A DNA stretch of 64,000 nucleotides from Pseudomonas fluorescens (GCF_902497785.1 NZ_CABVHK010000025.1:1-64000); one strand, 5' to 3'; counted from the first letter of the stretch, positions 50,172-59,953 are shown. Program-made: numbers and translations. The notes: generated by a model not told the origin, from the letters alone.

Positions 50172-51231
50172 CGTCTTGATCATGGCGGGCGGCACCGGCG
50201 GCCACGTGTTCCCGGCGCTGGCCTGTGCTCGCGAATTCCAGGCCCGCGGTTACACCGTGCACTGGCTCGGAACCCCGCGCGGCATTGAAAACGATTTGGT
50301 GCCGATGGCCGGTATCGAACTGCACCGGATCAACGCCAGCGGCCTGCGCGGCAAGGGCAAATTGTCCCTGCTCAAGGCACCGCTGATGTTGCTCAAGTCG
50401 GTCTGGCAGGCGCGGGCGATCATTCGTCAGCTGCGGCCCGTGTGCGTGGTCGGCTTCGGCGGTTATGTGACCGGTCCCGGCGGCGTTGCGGCGAAACTGG
50501 CCGGCGTGCCGGTGATTGTTCACGAACAGAATGCCGTGGCCGGTACCGCCAATCGGTTGCTGGTGCCGTTGGCCGCCCGCGTCTGTGAAGCGTTCCCCGA
50601 CACCTTTACCCTGTCGGACAGCCGACGGACCACCGGTAACCCGGTGCGCACCGAGCTGTTCCTCGACACACCGCGACAGGCTCTGGCCGGTCGCAAGGCG
50701 CGTTTGCTGATCCTGGGCGGAAGCCTGGGCGCAGAACCGTTGAACAAGTTGCTGCCTGAAGCCCTGTCGCACGTCGCCCCCGACCTGCGCCCGGAAGTGT
50801 TTCATCAGGCCGGCAAAAACCACGATGAAGTGACTGCAGAGCGCTATCGCGCGGCTGGCGTCGAGGCGCAAGTGCAGCCTTTCATCAAAGACATGGCCCA
50901 AGCCTATGGCTGGGCCGACCTGGTGGTGTGCCGCGCAGGCGCGCTGACCATCAGTGAACTGGCCGCCGCCGGTCTGCCCTCGATGCTGGTGCCTTTGCCC
51001 CACGCGATCGACGATCACCAGACCCGCAACGCCGACTATTTGGCCCGTGAAGGCGCTGCCTTCCTGATGCCGCAAAGAACGACTGGCGCAGCGGATCTTG
51101 CCGCACGCCTGACAGAGGTCCTGATGCAACCACAACGACTCACCGACATGGCTAACGCGGCACGCCGCCTGGCCAAACCCGATGCCACCCGTAACGTGGT
51201 CGATACCTGCCTGGAGGTGGCCCATGGTTGA
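50161..51231 (+). CDS. murG: Lipid II synthase MurG (UDP-GlcNAc transferase)
   Basis: A 356-residue GT28 glycosyltransferase that adds GlcNAc to lipid I on the cytoplasmic face of the inner membrane. The N-terminal glycine loop IMAGGTGGHVFPAL and second loop VVGFGGYVTGPGGVAA bind lipid I. The C-terminal half has LLILGGSLGAEPLN and VVCRAGALTISELAAAGLPS for UDP-GlcNAc. It overlaps both neighbours: 11 bases with ftsW and 8 bases with murC. Confidence 0.97.
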   Translation: MGANVLIMAGGTGGHVFPALACAREFQARGYTVHWLGTPRGIENDLVPMAGIELHRINASGLRGKGKLSLLKAPLMLLKSVWQARAIIRQLRPVCVVGFGGYVTGPGGVAAKLAGVPVIVHEQNAVAGTANRLLVPLAARVCEAFPDTFTLSDSRRTTGNPVRTELFLDTPRQALAGRKARLLILGGSLGAEPLNKLLPEALSHVAPDLRPEVFHQAGKNHDEVTAERYRAAGVEAQVQPFIKDMAQAYGWADLVVCRAGALTISELAAAGLPSMLVPLPHAIDDHQTRNADYLAREGAAFLMPQRTTGAADLAARLTEVLMQPQRLTDMANAARRLAKPDATRNVVDTCLEVAHG

Positions 51232-52684
51232 AAATAAGAAAGCCATGCCGCAACCGGAAATGCGCCGCATCCGTCGCATCCACTTTGTCGGTATCGGCGG
51301 CGTGGGCATGTGCGGGATTGCCGAAGTGTTGTTGAACCTGGGCTATGAAGTGTCCGGTTCCGACCTGAAAGCTTCGCCGGTCACCGAGCGCCTCGAATCC
51401 TTTGGCGCCCATATTTTCATCGGCCACCGTGCCGAAAACGCCGCCGCTGCCGATGTGCTGGTGGTGTCGAGTGCCGTGAACACCTCCAACCCGGAAGTGG
51501 CGACCGCACTGGAACGCCGCATCCCGGTGGTGCCGCGTGCCGAAATGCTCGCTGAGCTGATGCGCTATCGCCACGGCATCGCCGTCGCCGGCACCCACGG
51601 CAAAACCACCACCACCAGCCTGATCGCTTCGGTGTTCGCCGCCGGTGGCCTCGACCCGACGTTCGTCATCGGTGGTCGTCTGAATGCCGCGGGCACCAAT
51701 GCCCAGCTCGGCACCAGCCGTTACCTGATCGCCGAAGCCGACGAAAGCGACGCCAGTTTCCTGCACTTGCAGCCGCTGGTGGCCGTGGTCACCAACATCG
51801 ACGCCGACCACATGGCGACCTACGGCGGAGACTTCAATGTATTGAAGAAAACCTTCGTCGAATTCCTCCACAACCTGCCGTTCTACGGTTTGGCGGTAGT
51901 GTGCCTGGACGACCCGGTAGTGCGTGAAATCCTGCCGCTGGTCAAGCGTCCGGCCGTGACTTATGGCTTCGGCGATGACTGCGACGTGCGTGCGATCAAT
52001 GTGCGCCAGCAGGGCATGCAGACCTTCTTCACCGTGCTGCGTCCTGAGCGCGAGCCGCTGGATGTCTCGGTGAACATGCCGGGCAATCACAACGTACTGA
52101 ATGCACTGGCGACCATCTGCATTGCCACCGACGAAGGCGTCAGCGACGAAGCCATTGTCCAGGGCCTGTCCGGGTTCCAGGGTGTCGGCCGACGCTTCCA
52201 GGTCTACGGCGAGCTGCCGGTCGAAGGCGGCAGCGTGATGCTGGTCGACGACTATGGTCACCACCCGACCGAAGTGGCCGCGGTGATCAAAGCCGTGCGC
52301 GGTGGCTGGCCGGAGCGCCGCCTGGTGATGGTCTACCAGCCGCACCGTTACAGCCGCACCCGCGACCTCTACGACGATTTCGTCAATGTACTGGCTGACG
52401 CCAACGTCTTGCTGTTGATGGAAGTGTATCCGGCCGGCGAAGAGCCGATCCCGGGCGCCGACAGCCGCAAGTTGTGCAACAGCATCCGTCAGCGCGGCCA
52501 GCTCGACCCGATCTACATCGAGCGCGGTGTCGACCTCGCGCCGCTGGTCAAGCCGTTGCTGCGTGCCGGCGACATTCTGTTGTGCCAGGGCGCCGGTGAC
52601 ATCGGCGGTCTCGCACCGAAACTGTTGAACAGTCCGTTGTTCGCCGGTGCGGTTGCCGCGCCGAGCGTGGGGAAGTTGAAATGA
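51224..52684 (+). CDS. murC: UDP-MurNAc:L-alanine ligase MurC
   Basis: A 486-residue Mur ligase, the first of the stem-peptide ligases, adding L-alanine to UDP-MurNAc. The Rossmann-like N-terminus is IHFVGIGGVGMCGIAEVL, the P-loop is AGTHGKTTTTSLIA, and the central motif is EADESDASFLHLQP. The C-terminal domain has DDYGHHPTEVAAVIKA and YQPHRYSRTRDLYDDF. ATG at 51224 lies inside the end of murG, and the stop overlaps ddlB by 4 bases. Confidence 0.97.
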   Translation: MVENKKAMPQPEMRRIRRIHFVGIGGVGMCGIAEVLLNLGYEVSGSDLKASPVTERLESFGAHIFIGHRAENAAAADVLVVSSAVNTSNPEVATALERRIPVVPRAEMLAELMRYRHGIAVAGTHGKTTTTSLIASVFAAGGLDPTFVIGGRLNAAGTNAQLGTSRYLIAEADESDASFLHLQPLVAVVTNIDADHMATYGGDFNVLKKTFVEFLHNLPFYGLAVVCLDDPVVREILPLVKRPAVTYGFGDDCDVRAINVRQQGMQTFFTVLRPEREPLDVSVNMPGNHNVLNALATICIATDEGVSDEAIVQGLSGFQGVGRRFQVYGELPVEGGSVMLVDDYGHHPTEVAAVIKAVRGGWPERRLVMVYQPHRYSRTRDLYDDFVNVLADANVLLLMEVYPAGEEPIPGADSRKLCNSIRQRGQLDPIYIERGVDLAPLVKPLLRAGDILLCQGAGDIGGLAPKLLNSPLFAGAVAAPSVGKLK

Positions 52685-53637
52685 CTGCTGCTTACGCCAA
52701 CCTCGTCTCCACTGTCGCGCCGAAAGACTTCGGCCGCGTCGCCGTGCTGTTTGGCGGCAAGAGTGCCGAGCGTGAGGTGTCCCTGAAGTCGGGTAACGCA
52801 GTGCTCGACGCGCTGCAAAGCGCCGGTGTGGACGCGTTCGGCCTCGACGTCGGTGACGACCTGCTGCAGCGTTTGCTCGCCGAAAAAATCGACCGTGCCT
52901 TCGTCATTCTTCACGGCCGTGGCGGTGAAGACGGCAGCATGCAAGGCCTGCTCGAATGCCTGGGCATTCCGTACACCGGCAGCGGCATTCTGGCCTCGGC
53001 ACTGGCCATGGACAAACTGCGTACCAAGCAGGTCTGGCACAGCCTCGGCATTCCGACGCCACGTCACGCCGTGCTGAGTAGCGAGGCCGATTGTATTTCG
53101 GCGGCGACGGAACTGGGCTTCCCTTTGATCGTCAAACCGGCCCATGAAGGTTCAAGTATCGGGATGGCCAAAGTGACGTCCGCGTCCGAGTTGATCGAGG
53201 CGTGGAAAGCGGCCAGTACCTACGATTCGCAAGTGTTGGTCGAGCAATGGATTCAAGGTCCGGAGTTCACCATCGCCACCCTGCGTGACCAGGTGTTGCC
53301 ACCGATTGCCCTGGGCACGACGCACAGTTTCTACGACTACGACGCCAAGTACGTGGCTAACGATACCCAGTATCGGATCCCGTGCGGCCTCGACAGCGAC
53401 AAAGAGAAAGAACTGATGGACCTCACGGCGAAAGCCTGTGAGGCGCTGGGTATCGCCGGTTGGGGCAGGGCAGACGTGATGCAGGACGCCGACGGGCAGT
53501 TCTGGTTTCTCGAAGTCAACACCGCACCGGGCATGACCGATCACAGCCTGGTGCCGATGGCGGCCCGTGCGGCCGGTCTGGATTTCCAGCAACTGGTTCT
53601 GGCGATTCTGGCGGCAAGTATCGAGGCGCGGGGTTAA
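52681..53637 (+). CDS. ddlB: D-alanine--D-alanine ligase DdlB
   Basis: A 318-residue ATP-grasp enzyme that makes the D-Ala-D-Ala dipeptide used by MurF; the family is the target of D-cycloserine. Motifs are VAVLFGGKSAEREVSLKSG, the phosphate loop PAHEGSSIGMAKV, the ATP-grasp lysines in FPLIVKP and SQVLVEQWI, and the metal-binding WFLEVNTAPGMTDHSLVP. It starts in the murC stop (ATGA) and ftsQ follows 4 bases later. Confidence 0.96.
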   Translation: MTAAYANLVSTVAPKDFGRVAVLFGGKSAEREVSLKSGNAVLDALQSAGVDAFGLDVGDDLLQRLLAEKIDRAFVILHGRGGEDGSMQGLLECLGIPYTGSGILASALAMDKLRTKQVWHSLGIPTPRHAVLSSEADCISAATELGFPLIVKPAHEGSSIGMAKVTSASELIEAWKAASTYDSQVLVEQWIQGPEFTIATLRDQVLPPIALGTTHSFYDYDAKYVANDTQYRIPCGLDSDKEKELMDLTAKACEALGIAGWGRADVMQDADGQFWFLEVNTAPGMTDHSLVPMAARAAGLDFQQLVLAILAASIEARG

Positions 53638-53641
53638 CACC

Positions 53642-54511
53642 ATGCAAGGCGCACAGCTAAGACATCAGCCTCCTCCAGCACCCGGCCGCAAGCCGGTGCC
53701 ACGAGGTGCCAGCCGAATGGTGGCAAAAGAGCCGATGTCCGCGCGCCTGCCGAAAGCCAATTTTGGTTTTCTCAAAGCCTTGTTCTGGCCGGTGCTGCTG
53801 GTCGCTCTGGGGTTCGGTACTTACGAAGGTGCGCAACGCTTGTTGCCGTACGCCGACCGGCCGATCACCAAGGTCGCGGTGCAGGGCGACCTGAGTTACA
53901 TCAGCCAGCAAGCGGTGCAGCAGCGGATCGCCCCTTACGTGGCGTCGAGCTTCTTCACCGTCGACCTGGCGGGCATGCGCACCGAGCTGGAACAGATGCC
54001 ATGGATTGCCCACGCCGAAGTGCGTCGGGTATGGCCGGATCAAGTGGTGATCCGTCTGGAAGAACAACTGCCGGTAGCCCGGTGGGGCGATGAATCGCTG
54101 TTGAACAACCAGGGTCAGGCGTTCACCCCGCGTGAACTGGCGAATTACGAACACTTGCCACAGCTGTTCGGCCCACAGCGGGCCCAACAGCAAGTGATGC
54201 AGCAATACCAGGTGCTGAGCCAGATGCTCAGGCCGCTGGGCTTCTCGATTGCACGCCTGGAGTTGCGTGAACGGGGCAGCTGGTTCCTGACCACCGGCGC
54301 CGGCAGCGCGGGCCCGGGAATCGAACTGTTGCTCGGTCGCGGCAAGCTGGTGGAAAAGATGCGCCGCTTCATTGCCATCTACGACAAGACGCTTAAAGAA
54401 CAGATTACGAACATTGCGCGCATCGATCTGCGCTACGCCAACGGCCTCGCTGTTGGCTGGCGGGAACCTGTAGCGCCCACGACAGCCCAACCCGCTGTCG
54501 CGAAGAATTAA
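53642..54511 (+). CDS. ftsQ: Cell division protein FtsQ
   Basis: A 289-residue bitopic divisome protein. A Pro/Arg-rich cytoplasmic tail (about 1-45) precedes one membrane helix (FWPVLLVALGFGTYEGA). The periplasmic POTRA domain begins ITKVAVQGDLSYISQQAV, and a beta domain (MPWIAHAEVRRVWPDQVVIRL) interacts with FtsB and FtsL. It recruits the FtsBL pair and thereby FtsWI. The 5' end has ATG at 53642, 4 bases after the ddlB stop. FtsA follows after 15 bases. Confidence 0.95.
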   Translation: MQGAQLRHQPPPAPGRKPVPRGASRMVAKEPMSARLPKANFGFLKALFWPVLLVALGFGTYEGAQRLLPYADRPITKVAVQGDLSYISQQAVQQRIAPYVASSFFTVDLAGMRTELEQMPWIAHAEVRRVWPDQVVIRLEEQLPVARWGDESLLNNQGQAFTPRELANYEHLPQLFGPQRAQQQVMQQYQVLSQMLRPLGFSIARLELRERGSWFLTTGAGSAGPGIELLLGRGKLVEKMRRFIAIYDKTLKEQITNIARIDLRYANGLAVGWREPVAPTTAQPAVAKN

Positions 54512-54526
54512 GAAGAGGCAGGACCC

Positions 54527-55786
54527 ATGGCAAACGTGCAAAGCGGCAAAATGATCGTCGGTCTCGATATCGGCACCTCCAAGGTGGTGGCGCTGGTCGG
54601 CGAGGTCTCGGACGACGGCACGCTGGAAATCGTCGGGATCGGCACGCACCCGTCCCGCGGCCTGAAGAAAGGCGTGGTGGTGAACATCGAGTCCACCGTG
54701 CAATCGATTCAGCGCGCCATCGAAGAAGCGCAGCTGATGGCCGGTTGCCGGATCCACTCGGCGTTCGTCGGCGTGGCCGGCAATCACATCCGCAGCCTGA
54801 ACTCCCACGGCATCGTCGCGATTCGTGATCGTGAGGTCAGCTCGGCCGACCTTGAGCGCGTACTCGACGCTGCCCAGGCCGTCGCAATCCCGGCTGACCA
54901 GCGCGTGCTGCACACCCTGCCGCAGGATTACGTGATCGATAACCAGGAAGGCGTTCGCGAACCCCTGGGCATGTCCGGCGTACGCCTGGAAGCCAAGGTT
55001 CACGTGGTCACCTGCGCCGTCAACGCCGCACAGAACATTGAAAAATGCGTGCGTCGCTGCGGCCTGGAAATCGACGACATCATTCTCGAACAGCTTGCTT
55101 CCGCGTATTCGGTATTGACCGACGACGAGAAAGAGCTGGGCGTGTGCCTGGTGGACATCGGCGGCGGCACCACCGACATCGCGATCTTCACCGAAGGCGC
55201 GATCCGTCACACCGCGGTGATCCCGATTGCCGGCGATCAAGTGACCAACGACATCGCCATGGCGTTGCGCACCCCGACCCAGTACGCCGAAGAAATCAAA
55301 ATCCGCTACGCCTGCGCCCTGGCGAAACTGGCCGGTGCCGGTGAAACCATCAAGGTGCCAAGCGTTGGCGACCGTCCACCGCGCGAGCTGTCCCGTCAGG
55401 CCCTGGCCGAAGTGGTCGAGCCGCGTTACGACGAGCTGTTCACGCTGATCCAGGCCGAGCTGCGTCGCAGCGGCTACGAAGACTTGATCCCGGCCGGCAT
55501 CGTGCTGACCGGTGGCACGTCGAAAATGGAAGGCGCCACTGAACTGGCCGAAGAGATCTTCCACATGCCGGTGCGCCTGGGCGTTCCGCATGGCGTCAAA
55601 GGGCTGGACGACGTGGTCCGCAACCCGATTTATTCCACCGGCGTTGGCCTGTTGATGTACGGCCTGCAGAAGCAGTCCGACGGGAATCTGTTCTCGGGCA
55701 TCGGCAGCCGCGACAGCTACAGCAATGAAGAACCGAAAGCCGCCTTGCTCGATCGCATCAAGAGCTGGGTACAAGGCAATTTCTAA
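54527..55786 (+). CDS. ftsA: Cell division protein FtsA
   Basis: A 419-residue actin-fold ATPase that tethers FtsZ filaments to the membrane. The phosphate-1 motif is IVGLDIGTSKVVALVGE, phosphate-2 is CLVDIGGGTTDIAIFTEG and the adenosine motif is GIVLTGGTSKMEGA. The 1C domain lies between residues about 85 and 165. The C-terminal amphipathic membrane-targeting helix is AALLDRIKSWVQGNF. AAGAGG precedes the start, 15 bases after ftsQ. Confidence 0.97.
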   Translation: MANVQSGKMIVGLDIGTSKVVALVGEVSDDGTLEIVGIGTHPSRGLKKGVVVNIESTVQSIQRAIEEAQLMAGCRIHSAFVGVAGNHIRSLNSHGIVAIRDREVSSADLERVLDAAQAVAIPADQRVLHTLPQDYVIDNQEGVREPLGMSGVRLEAKVHVVTCAVNAAQNIEKCVRRCGLEIDDIILEQLASAYSVLTDDEKELGVCLVDIGGGTTDIAIFTEGAIRHTAVIPIAGDQVTNDIAMALRTPTQYAEEIKIRYACALAKLAGAGETIKVPSVGDRPPRELSRQALAEVVEPRYDELFTLIQAELRRSGYEDLIPAGIVLTGGTSKMEGATELAEEIFHMPVRLGVPHGVKGLDDVVRNPIYSTGVGLLMYGLQKQSDGNLFSGIGSRDSYSNEEPKAALLDRIKSWVQGNF

Positions 55787-55857
55787 AAGCATTACCGCAG
55801 CACCGTTGTAGATACAGGCAGTAGGCGAAAAAACTAGAGAATCAAAGGAGAGGGAAA

Positions 55858-57051
55858 ATGTTCGAACTCGTAGACAACATCCCCGCAAGCCCGGTCATTA
55901 AAGTTATCGGTGTTGGCGGAGGCGGCGGCAACGCTGTCAATCACATGGTCAAGAGCAACATTGAAGGCGTTGAATTCATCTGCGCCAACACTGATGCCCA
56001 GGCGCTCAAGAGCATTGGCGCGCGGACCATCCTGCAACTGGGCACCGGCGTGACCAAAGGTCTCGGCGCTGGCGCCAACCCTGAAGTAGGTCGTCAGGCC
56101 GCTCTCGAAGATCGTGAGCGCATTGCCGAAGTCCTGCAGGGCACCAACATGGTGTTCATTACTACCGGCATGGGCGGTGGCACCGGTACCGGTGCTGCGC
56201 CGATCATTGCCGAAGTGGCCAAGGAAATGGGTATCCTCACCGTTGCGGTGGTGACCCGTCCGTTCCCGTTCGAAGGTCGCAAGCGCATGCAGATCGCCGA
56301 CGAAGGTATTCGTCTGCTGTCCGAAAGCGTCGACTCGTTGATCACCATTCCCAACGAGAAGCTGCTGACCATCCTCGGTAAAGACGCCAGCCTGCTGTCG
56401 GCTTTCGCCAAGGCTGACGATGTACTGGCCGGTGCCGTTCGCGGTATCTCCGACATCATCAAGCGTCCGGGCATGATCAACGTCGACTTTGCCGACGTGC
56501 GTACCGTGATGAGCGAAATGGGCATGGCGATGATGGGCACTGGCTGCGCCAGCGGTCCGAACCGTGCACGCGAGGCCACCGAAGCGGCCATTCGCAACCC
56601 GTTGCTCGAAGACGTGAACCTGCAAGGTGCACGCGGCATCCTGGTGAACATCACCGCCGGTCCTGACCTGTCCCTGGGTGAGTACTCCGACGTGGGTAGC
56701 ATCATCGAAGCCTTCGCTTCCGAGCACGCCATGGTCAAGGTCGGTACCGTTATCGATCCGGACATGCGCGACGAGCTGCACGTGACTGTGGTTGCCACCG
56801 GTCTGGGCGCGAAAATCGAGAAGCCTGTGAAGGTCATCGACAATACCGTTCACACCTCGATGGCGTCGCAGCCGCAACAATCGGCCCCCGCTCGTCAGGA
56901 TGCACCGGCGGTGAACTACCGTGATCTGGACCGTCCGACCGTCATGCGCAACCAGGCTCAGGCCGGTGCTGCGACTGCCGCGAAGATGAATCCACAGGAT
57001 GACCTGGACTATCTGGACATCCCGGCCTTCCTGCGTCGTCAGGCCGATTAA
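55858..57051 (+). CDS. ftsZ: Cell division protein FtsZ
   Basis: A 397-residue tubulin-like GTPase that forms the Z ring. It has KVIGVGGGGGNAVNHMV, the tubulin signature GMGGGTGTGAAP and the T7 synergy loop with NVDFADVRTVM. After a variable linker rich in Gln and Pro (about 320-380), the C-terminal peptide DDLDYLDIPAFLRRQAD binds FtsA, ZipA and MinC. The 71-base gap from ftsA has AAAGGAGAGGG as a strong ribosome-binding site, in keeping with the high dose needed; a promoter within ftsA or ftsQ is common in other species. Confidence 0.98.
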   Translation: MFELVDNIPASPVIKVIGVGGGGGNAVNHMVKSNIEGVEFICANTDAQALKSIGARTILQLGTGVTKGLGAGANPEVGRQAALEDRERIAEVLQGTNMVFITTGMGGGTGTGAAPIIAEVAKEMGILTVAVVTRPFPFEGRKRMQIADEGIRLLSESVDSLITIPNEKLLTILGKDASLLSAFAKADDVLAGAVRGISDIIKRPGMINVDFADVRTVMSEMGMAMMGTGCASGPNRAREATEAAIRNPLLEDVNLQGARGILVNITAGPDLSLGEYSDVGSIIEAFASEHAMVKVGTVIDPDMRDELHVTVVATGLGAKIEKPVKVIDNTVHTSMASQPQQSAPARQDAPAVNYRDLDRPTVMRNQAQAGAATAAKMNPQDDLDYLDIPAFLRRQAD

Positions 57052-57163
57052 TGGAATGTATCAGGGCTATGAAGGTGATTGGTGTTCAGCAAAGGTCTGG
57101 TCTGCTATCATCGCCAGCCTTTGTTGATACCAGTTCGCAATTTGCGCTGAAGCGGCCCAAGCC

Positions 57164-58075
57164 ATGATTAAACAACGCACACTGAAAAATATTATCCGTG
57201 CCACAGGTGTCGGCCTGCACTCCGGGGAGAAGGTTTACCTGACCCTCAAGCCTGCGCCTGTCGACACCGGCATTGTGTTTTGTCGTGCCGACCTCGACCC
57301 TGTGGTGCAGATTCCTGCCCGTGCGGAAAACGTTGGCGAAACCACAATGTCGACCACACTGGTTAACGGTGACGTCAAAGTGGATACGGTGGAGCACTTG
57401 CTCTCGGCCATGGCTGGCCTGGGCATCGATAACGCCTACGTCGAGCTCTCCGCGTCCGAAGTCCCGATCATGGATGGTAGCGCTGGACCTTTCGTATTCC
57501 TGATTCAATCGGCCGGCCTGGAAGAACAGGACGCACCGAAGAAGTTCATCCGGATCCTGCGGGAAGTGACAGTGGAAGACGGCGACAAGCGCGCCACTTT
57601 CGTCCCTTTCGAAGGCTTCAAGGTGAGTTTCGAGATCGATTTCGATCACCCGGTTTTCCGTAACCGCACACAAAGTGCAAGCGTGGATTTTTCCAGTACT
57701 TCGTTCGTAAAAGAAGTCAGCCGCGCCCGTACCTTTGGTTTCATGAGTGACATCGAGTACCTGCGCAAGCACAACCTCGCACTCGGCGGCAGCGTTGAAA
57801 ACGCTATTGTGGTCGACGCGGATGGTGTACTGAACGAAGACGGCCTTCGCTATGAAGACGAATTCGTGAAGCACAAGATCCTCGATGCAATTGGTGACCT
57901 CTACCTGCTGGGCAATAGCCTGATTGGTGAGTTCAAGGGCTTCAAGTCCGGACATGCATTGAACAACCAGCTGCTGCGCAAGTTGATTGAGCAGACAGAT
58001 GCTTGGGAAGTCGTGACTTTCGAAGACGCCAGCACTGCACCGATCTCTTACATGCGTCCGGTTGCGGCGGTGTAA
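57164..58075 (+). CDS. lpxC: UDP-3-O-acyl-N-acetylglucosamine deacetylase LpxC
   Basis: A 303-residue zinc deacetylase that catalyses the committed step of lipid A synthesis. The N-terminal RTLKNIIRATGVGLHSGEKV is diagnostic. Zinc ligands are in VDTVEHLLSA (His78) and KHKILDAIGDLYLLG (His and Asp), and GHALNNQLL holds the catalytic His. The gap of 112 bases from ftsZ contains a possible -10 (TATCAT, 57106-57111), so it may have its own promoter as well as cluster read-through. A terminator follows, closing the dcw cluster. Confidence 0.97.
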   Translation: MIKQRTLKNIIRATGVGLHSGEKVYLTLKPAPVDTGIVFCRADLDPVVQIPARAENVGETTMSTTLVNGDVKVDTVEHLLSAMAGLGIDNAYVELSASEVPIMDGSAGPFVFLIQSAGLEEQDAPKKFIRILREVTVEDGDKRATFVPFEGFKVSFEIDFDHPVFRNRTQSASVDFSSTSFVKEVSRARTFGFMSDIEYLRKHNLALGGSVENAIVVDADGVLNEDGLRYEDEFVKHKILDAIGDLYLLGNSLIGEFKGFKSGHALNNQLLRKLIEQTDAWEVVTFEDASTAPISYMRPVAAV

Positions 58076-58097
58076 GTAAAAAACCTCTCTAGTTTTT

Positions 58098-58127
58098 AAA
58101 GGCTGCCCTCGGGTGGCCTTTTTTTAT
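58098..58127 (+). terminator. Rho-independent terminator closing the dcw cluster
   Basis: GGCTGCC pairs with GGTGGCC (two G-U pairs) around a small loop, preceded by AAA and followed by seven Ts (58119-58125), about 25 bases after the lpxC stop codon. Confidence 0.88.
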
Positions 58128-58158
58128 GTCTGCGGGAAAGTGATGTGACGCATGTTCT

Positions 58159-58260
58159 GGCCTCATCGCGGGCAAGCCCGGCTCCCACAGGTATTGCGGT
58201 GTACGCGGATCTGCGGCAAACGCAAAACTTGTGGGAGCCGGGCTTGCCCGCGATGGGGCC
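58159..58260. repeat. REPIN, type C
   Basis: Inverted 31-base arms, 58159-58189 and 58230-58260, carrying ATCGCGGGCAAGCCCGGCTC, a third REP core distinct from the A and B types elsewhere in the window. The ends, TCCCACA and TGTGGGA, match type A. It is the only copy of this type here and lies between the convergent lpxC and diguanylate cyclase genes. Confidence 0.92.
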
Positions 58261-58278
58261 GGCTGCCACAGCAAAAAA

Positions 58279-59781
58279 TCACGGCGCAGCCACCACCCGA
58301 TTCCGTCCACTTTCCTTCGCCTGATACAGCGCCTTGTCCGCTGCAAACAGCAATTGCTCAAGGCTGGTCTCGGTGCTCGTGGTCCACGTGCTAATGCCGA
58401 TACTGACAGTAATCGGTGATTCAACACCCGCCACAAACGGCAACTGCTCCACCGCAACGCGAATATGTTCGGCAATCTGCTGCGCCCCCGCGCTGTCTGT
58501 TTCTCCGAGGATCACCGAAAATTCCTCACCGCCGTAACGGGCGACCAGGTCCGCCGGTCGCCGCACGTTCTCGGCGATCACCCTGGCCAGCGCGCGCAGT
58601 GCATCGTCGCCAGCCTGATGGCCGTGCTGATCGTTAAAGGCCTTGAAGTGGTCGGCGTCGATCATCAGCACCGACAGCGGTTTGCCGGAGCGTTGCGCGC
58701 GAAACCATTCATGGCGCAGGGTCTGATCCAGCATTCGGCGGTTGGCCACGCCGGTCAGGGCATCGGTGGCGGCCAGTTGCGCCAGGCCCTGCTCGGCGTT
58801 GTGGCGCAGGCGCAGTTCCCGGCACAGCAACGCACTGAGCCAGAGCAGGCCGATGCACAACACGCCGGTGGCACCGCTGATCACGATCGCCGTGCGCTTC
58901 CACGCGGCAAACACGTCGTTGCCGGACAGCGCGACGATCACCGTCAATGGCAGGTTGCCGACCCGGGAGAAGGTATACAAACGCTGCAGATGGTTGATGC
59001 TCGACACGCTGTCGAAGCTGCCACTGCCCTCGCGCAGGATGCGCTGGACATTGGGTCGGTTGGCGAAGCTTTTGCCGATCGAGTCATTTTCCAGGTGCGG
59101 CTTTTGTGCCAGCAGGATGCCGTCGTCGTTGATGATCGACAGGGCGCTGTCGGTTCCGATGTTCAGGCTGTTGAATAACTGGTCGAAGTAGTTCAGGCGC
59201 ATCGACGCCACGGCGACCCCGAGAAATTCACCCGTGGCCGAAGAAATGCGTCGGCTGAAGCTGATGCGCCATTCGTCGTTGCCTTCGCAATCGCAACGGA
59301 GCTTGAAGGGCCGGCTGATGTACATGCCGGTGTCGTGTTTGAAGGCGTGCGCGAGGAAGTAGTCGCGATCGGCAAAGTTACCTGGCTTGGGTTCGACGAG
59401 CGACGAGTCGGCGAGCACCCCGCCATGCTTGTCCAGCAACAAAACATCGCCCTTGAAGCGCGCCGTGGTGGAGCGGTCGAACAGCACCAGATGACGGACC
59501 TGCGGTGAAGCCTGTTTCAGGTCGTCGCGTTGCGAAGCGGCAATCAGGCCTTGCAGGGTCAGGTCGTAGAGTTCGACGGTGCGCAACACATCGGCGTTGA
59601 TCAGCTGGGCAATCGTGGTGGCGCTGCGGGTGGCGGCCTGCTGGGCGTTGGCGTGTTCGCGGATCAGCAGAAAGGTGACGATGCCGAGAATCGCAATGAC
59701 CGTCAGCGAGCTGCCGAGGATCACCATGAGCTCCGGGCGGCCGGTCTTGCCTGAAAGGTGGGGCGGGCGGCTCGCGGGCAT
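58279..59781 (-). CDS. Membrane-bound diguanylate cyclase with periplasmic PDC (dCache) sensor
   Basis: A 500-residue signalling protein. A first membrane helix (LMVILGSSLTVIAILGIVTFLL) is followed by a periplasmic sensor domain of about 260 residues with PDC/Cache-like segments (FADRDYFLAHAFKHDTGMYISRP). A second helix comes next (TAIVISGATGVLCIGLLWLSALL), then a C-terminal GGDEF domain with active-site GGEEF and an RPAD inhibitory I-site five residues upstream, so it should be catalytically active and feedback-inhibited by c-di-GMP. I chose ATG at 59781; a TTG at 59826 would add 15 residues. The ligand is unknown. Confidence 0.9.
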   Translation of the reverse strand: MPASRPPHLSGKTGRPELMVILGSSLTVIAILGIVTFLLIREHANAQQAATRSATTIAQLINADVLRTVELYDLTLQGLIAASQRDDLKQASPQVRHLVLFDRSTTARFKGDVLLLDKHGGVLADSSLVEPKPGNFADRDYFLAHAFKHDTGMYISRPFKLRCDCEGNDEWRISFSRRISSATGEFLGVAVASMRLNYFDQLFNSLNIGTDSALSIINDDGILLAQKPHLENDSIGKSFANRPNVQRILREGSGSFDSVSSINHLQRLYTFSRVGNLPLTVIVALSGNDVFAAWKRTAIVISGATGVLCIGLLWLSALLCRELRLRHNAEQGLAQLAATDALTGVANRRMLDQTLRHEWFRAQRSGKPLSVLMIDADHFKAFNDQHGHQAGDDALRALARVIAENVRRPADLVARYGGEEFSVILGETDSAGAQQIAEHIRVAVEQLPFVAGVESPITVSIGISTWTTSTETSLEQLLFAADKALYQAKESGRNRVVAAP

Positions 59782-59833
59782 GGGGAAGATGTCTGCTTGA
59801 GGAGCAAAAAGGCCAAGCGCGCTCAATGCCCGT

Positions 59834-59933
59834 TGTAGGAGCGAGCTTGCTCGCGATGGACGTTAACGATAATGCGTGCTTTCTGATTGACCGCGCCGCT
59901 CTAGAGTCCATCGCGAGCAGGCTCGCTCCCACA
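59834..59933. repeat. REPIN, type A variant
   Basis: Inverted arms TGTAGGAGCGAGCTTGCTCG (from 59834) and GAGCAGGCTCGCTCCCACA (ending 59933), with a 50-base middle. The left arm has TAGGAGC and GCTTGC in place of TGGGAGC and GCCTGC, so the pair has diverged. It sits between the cyclase start region and the OprD gene. Confidence 0.9.
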
Positions 59934-59953
59934 GGGCCTTTACTTATTCAAGC

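Noticed and set aside
53657..55888. A 743-codon minus-strand open frame across ftsQ and ftsA
   Set aside because: Same reasoning: it opposes two unambiguous division genes and has no domain of its own.
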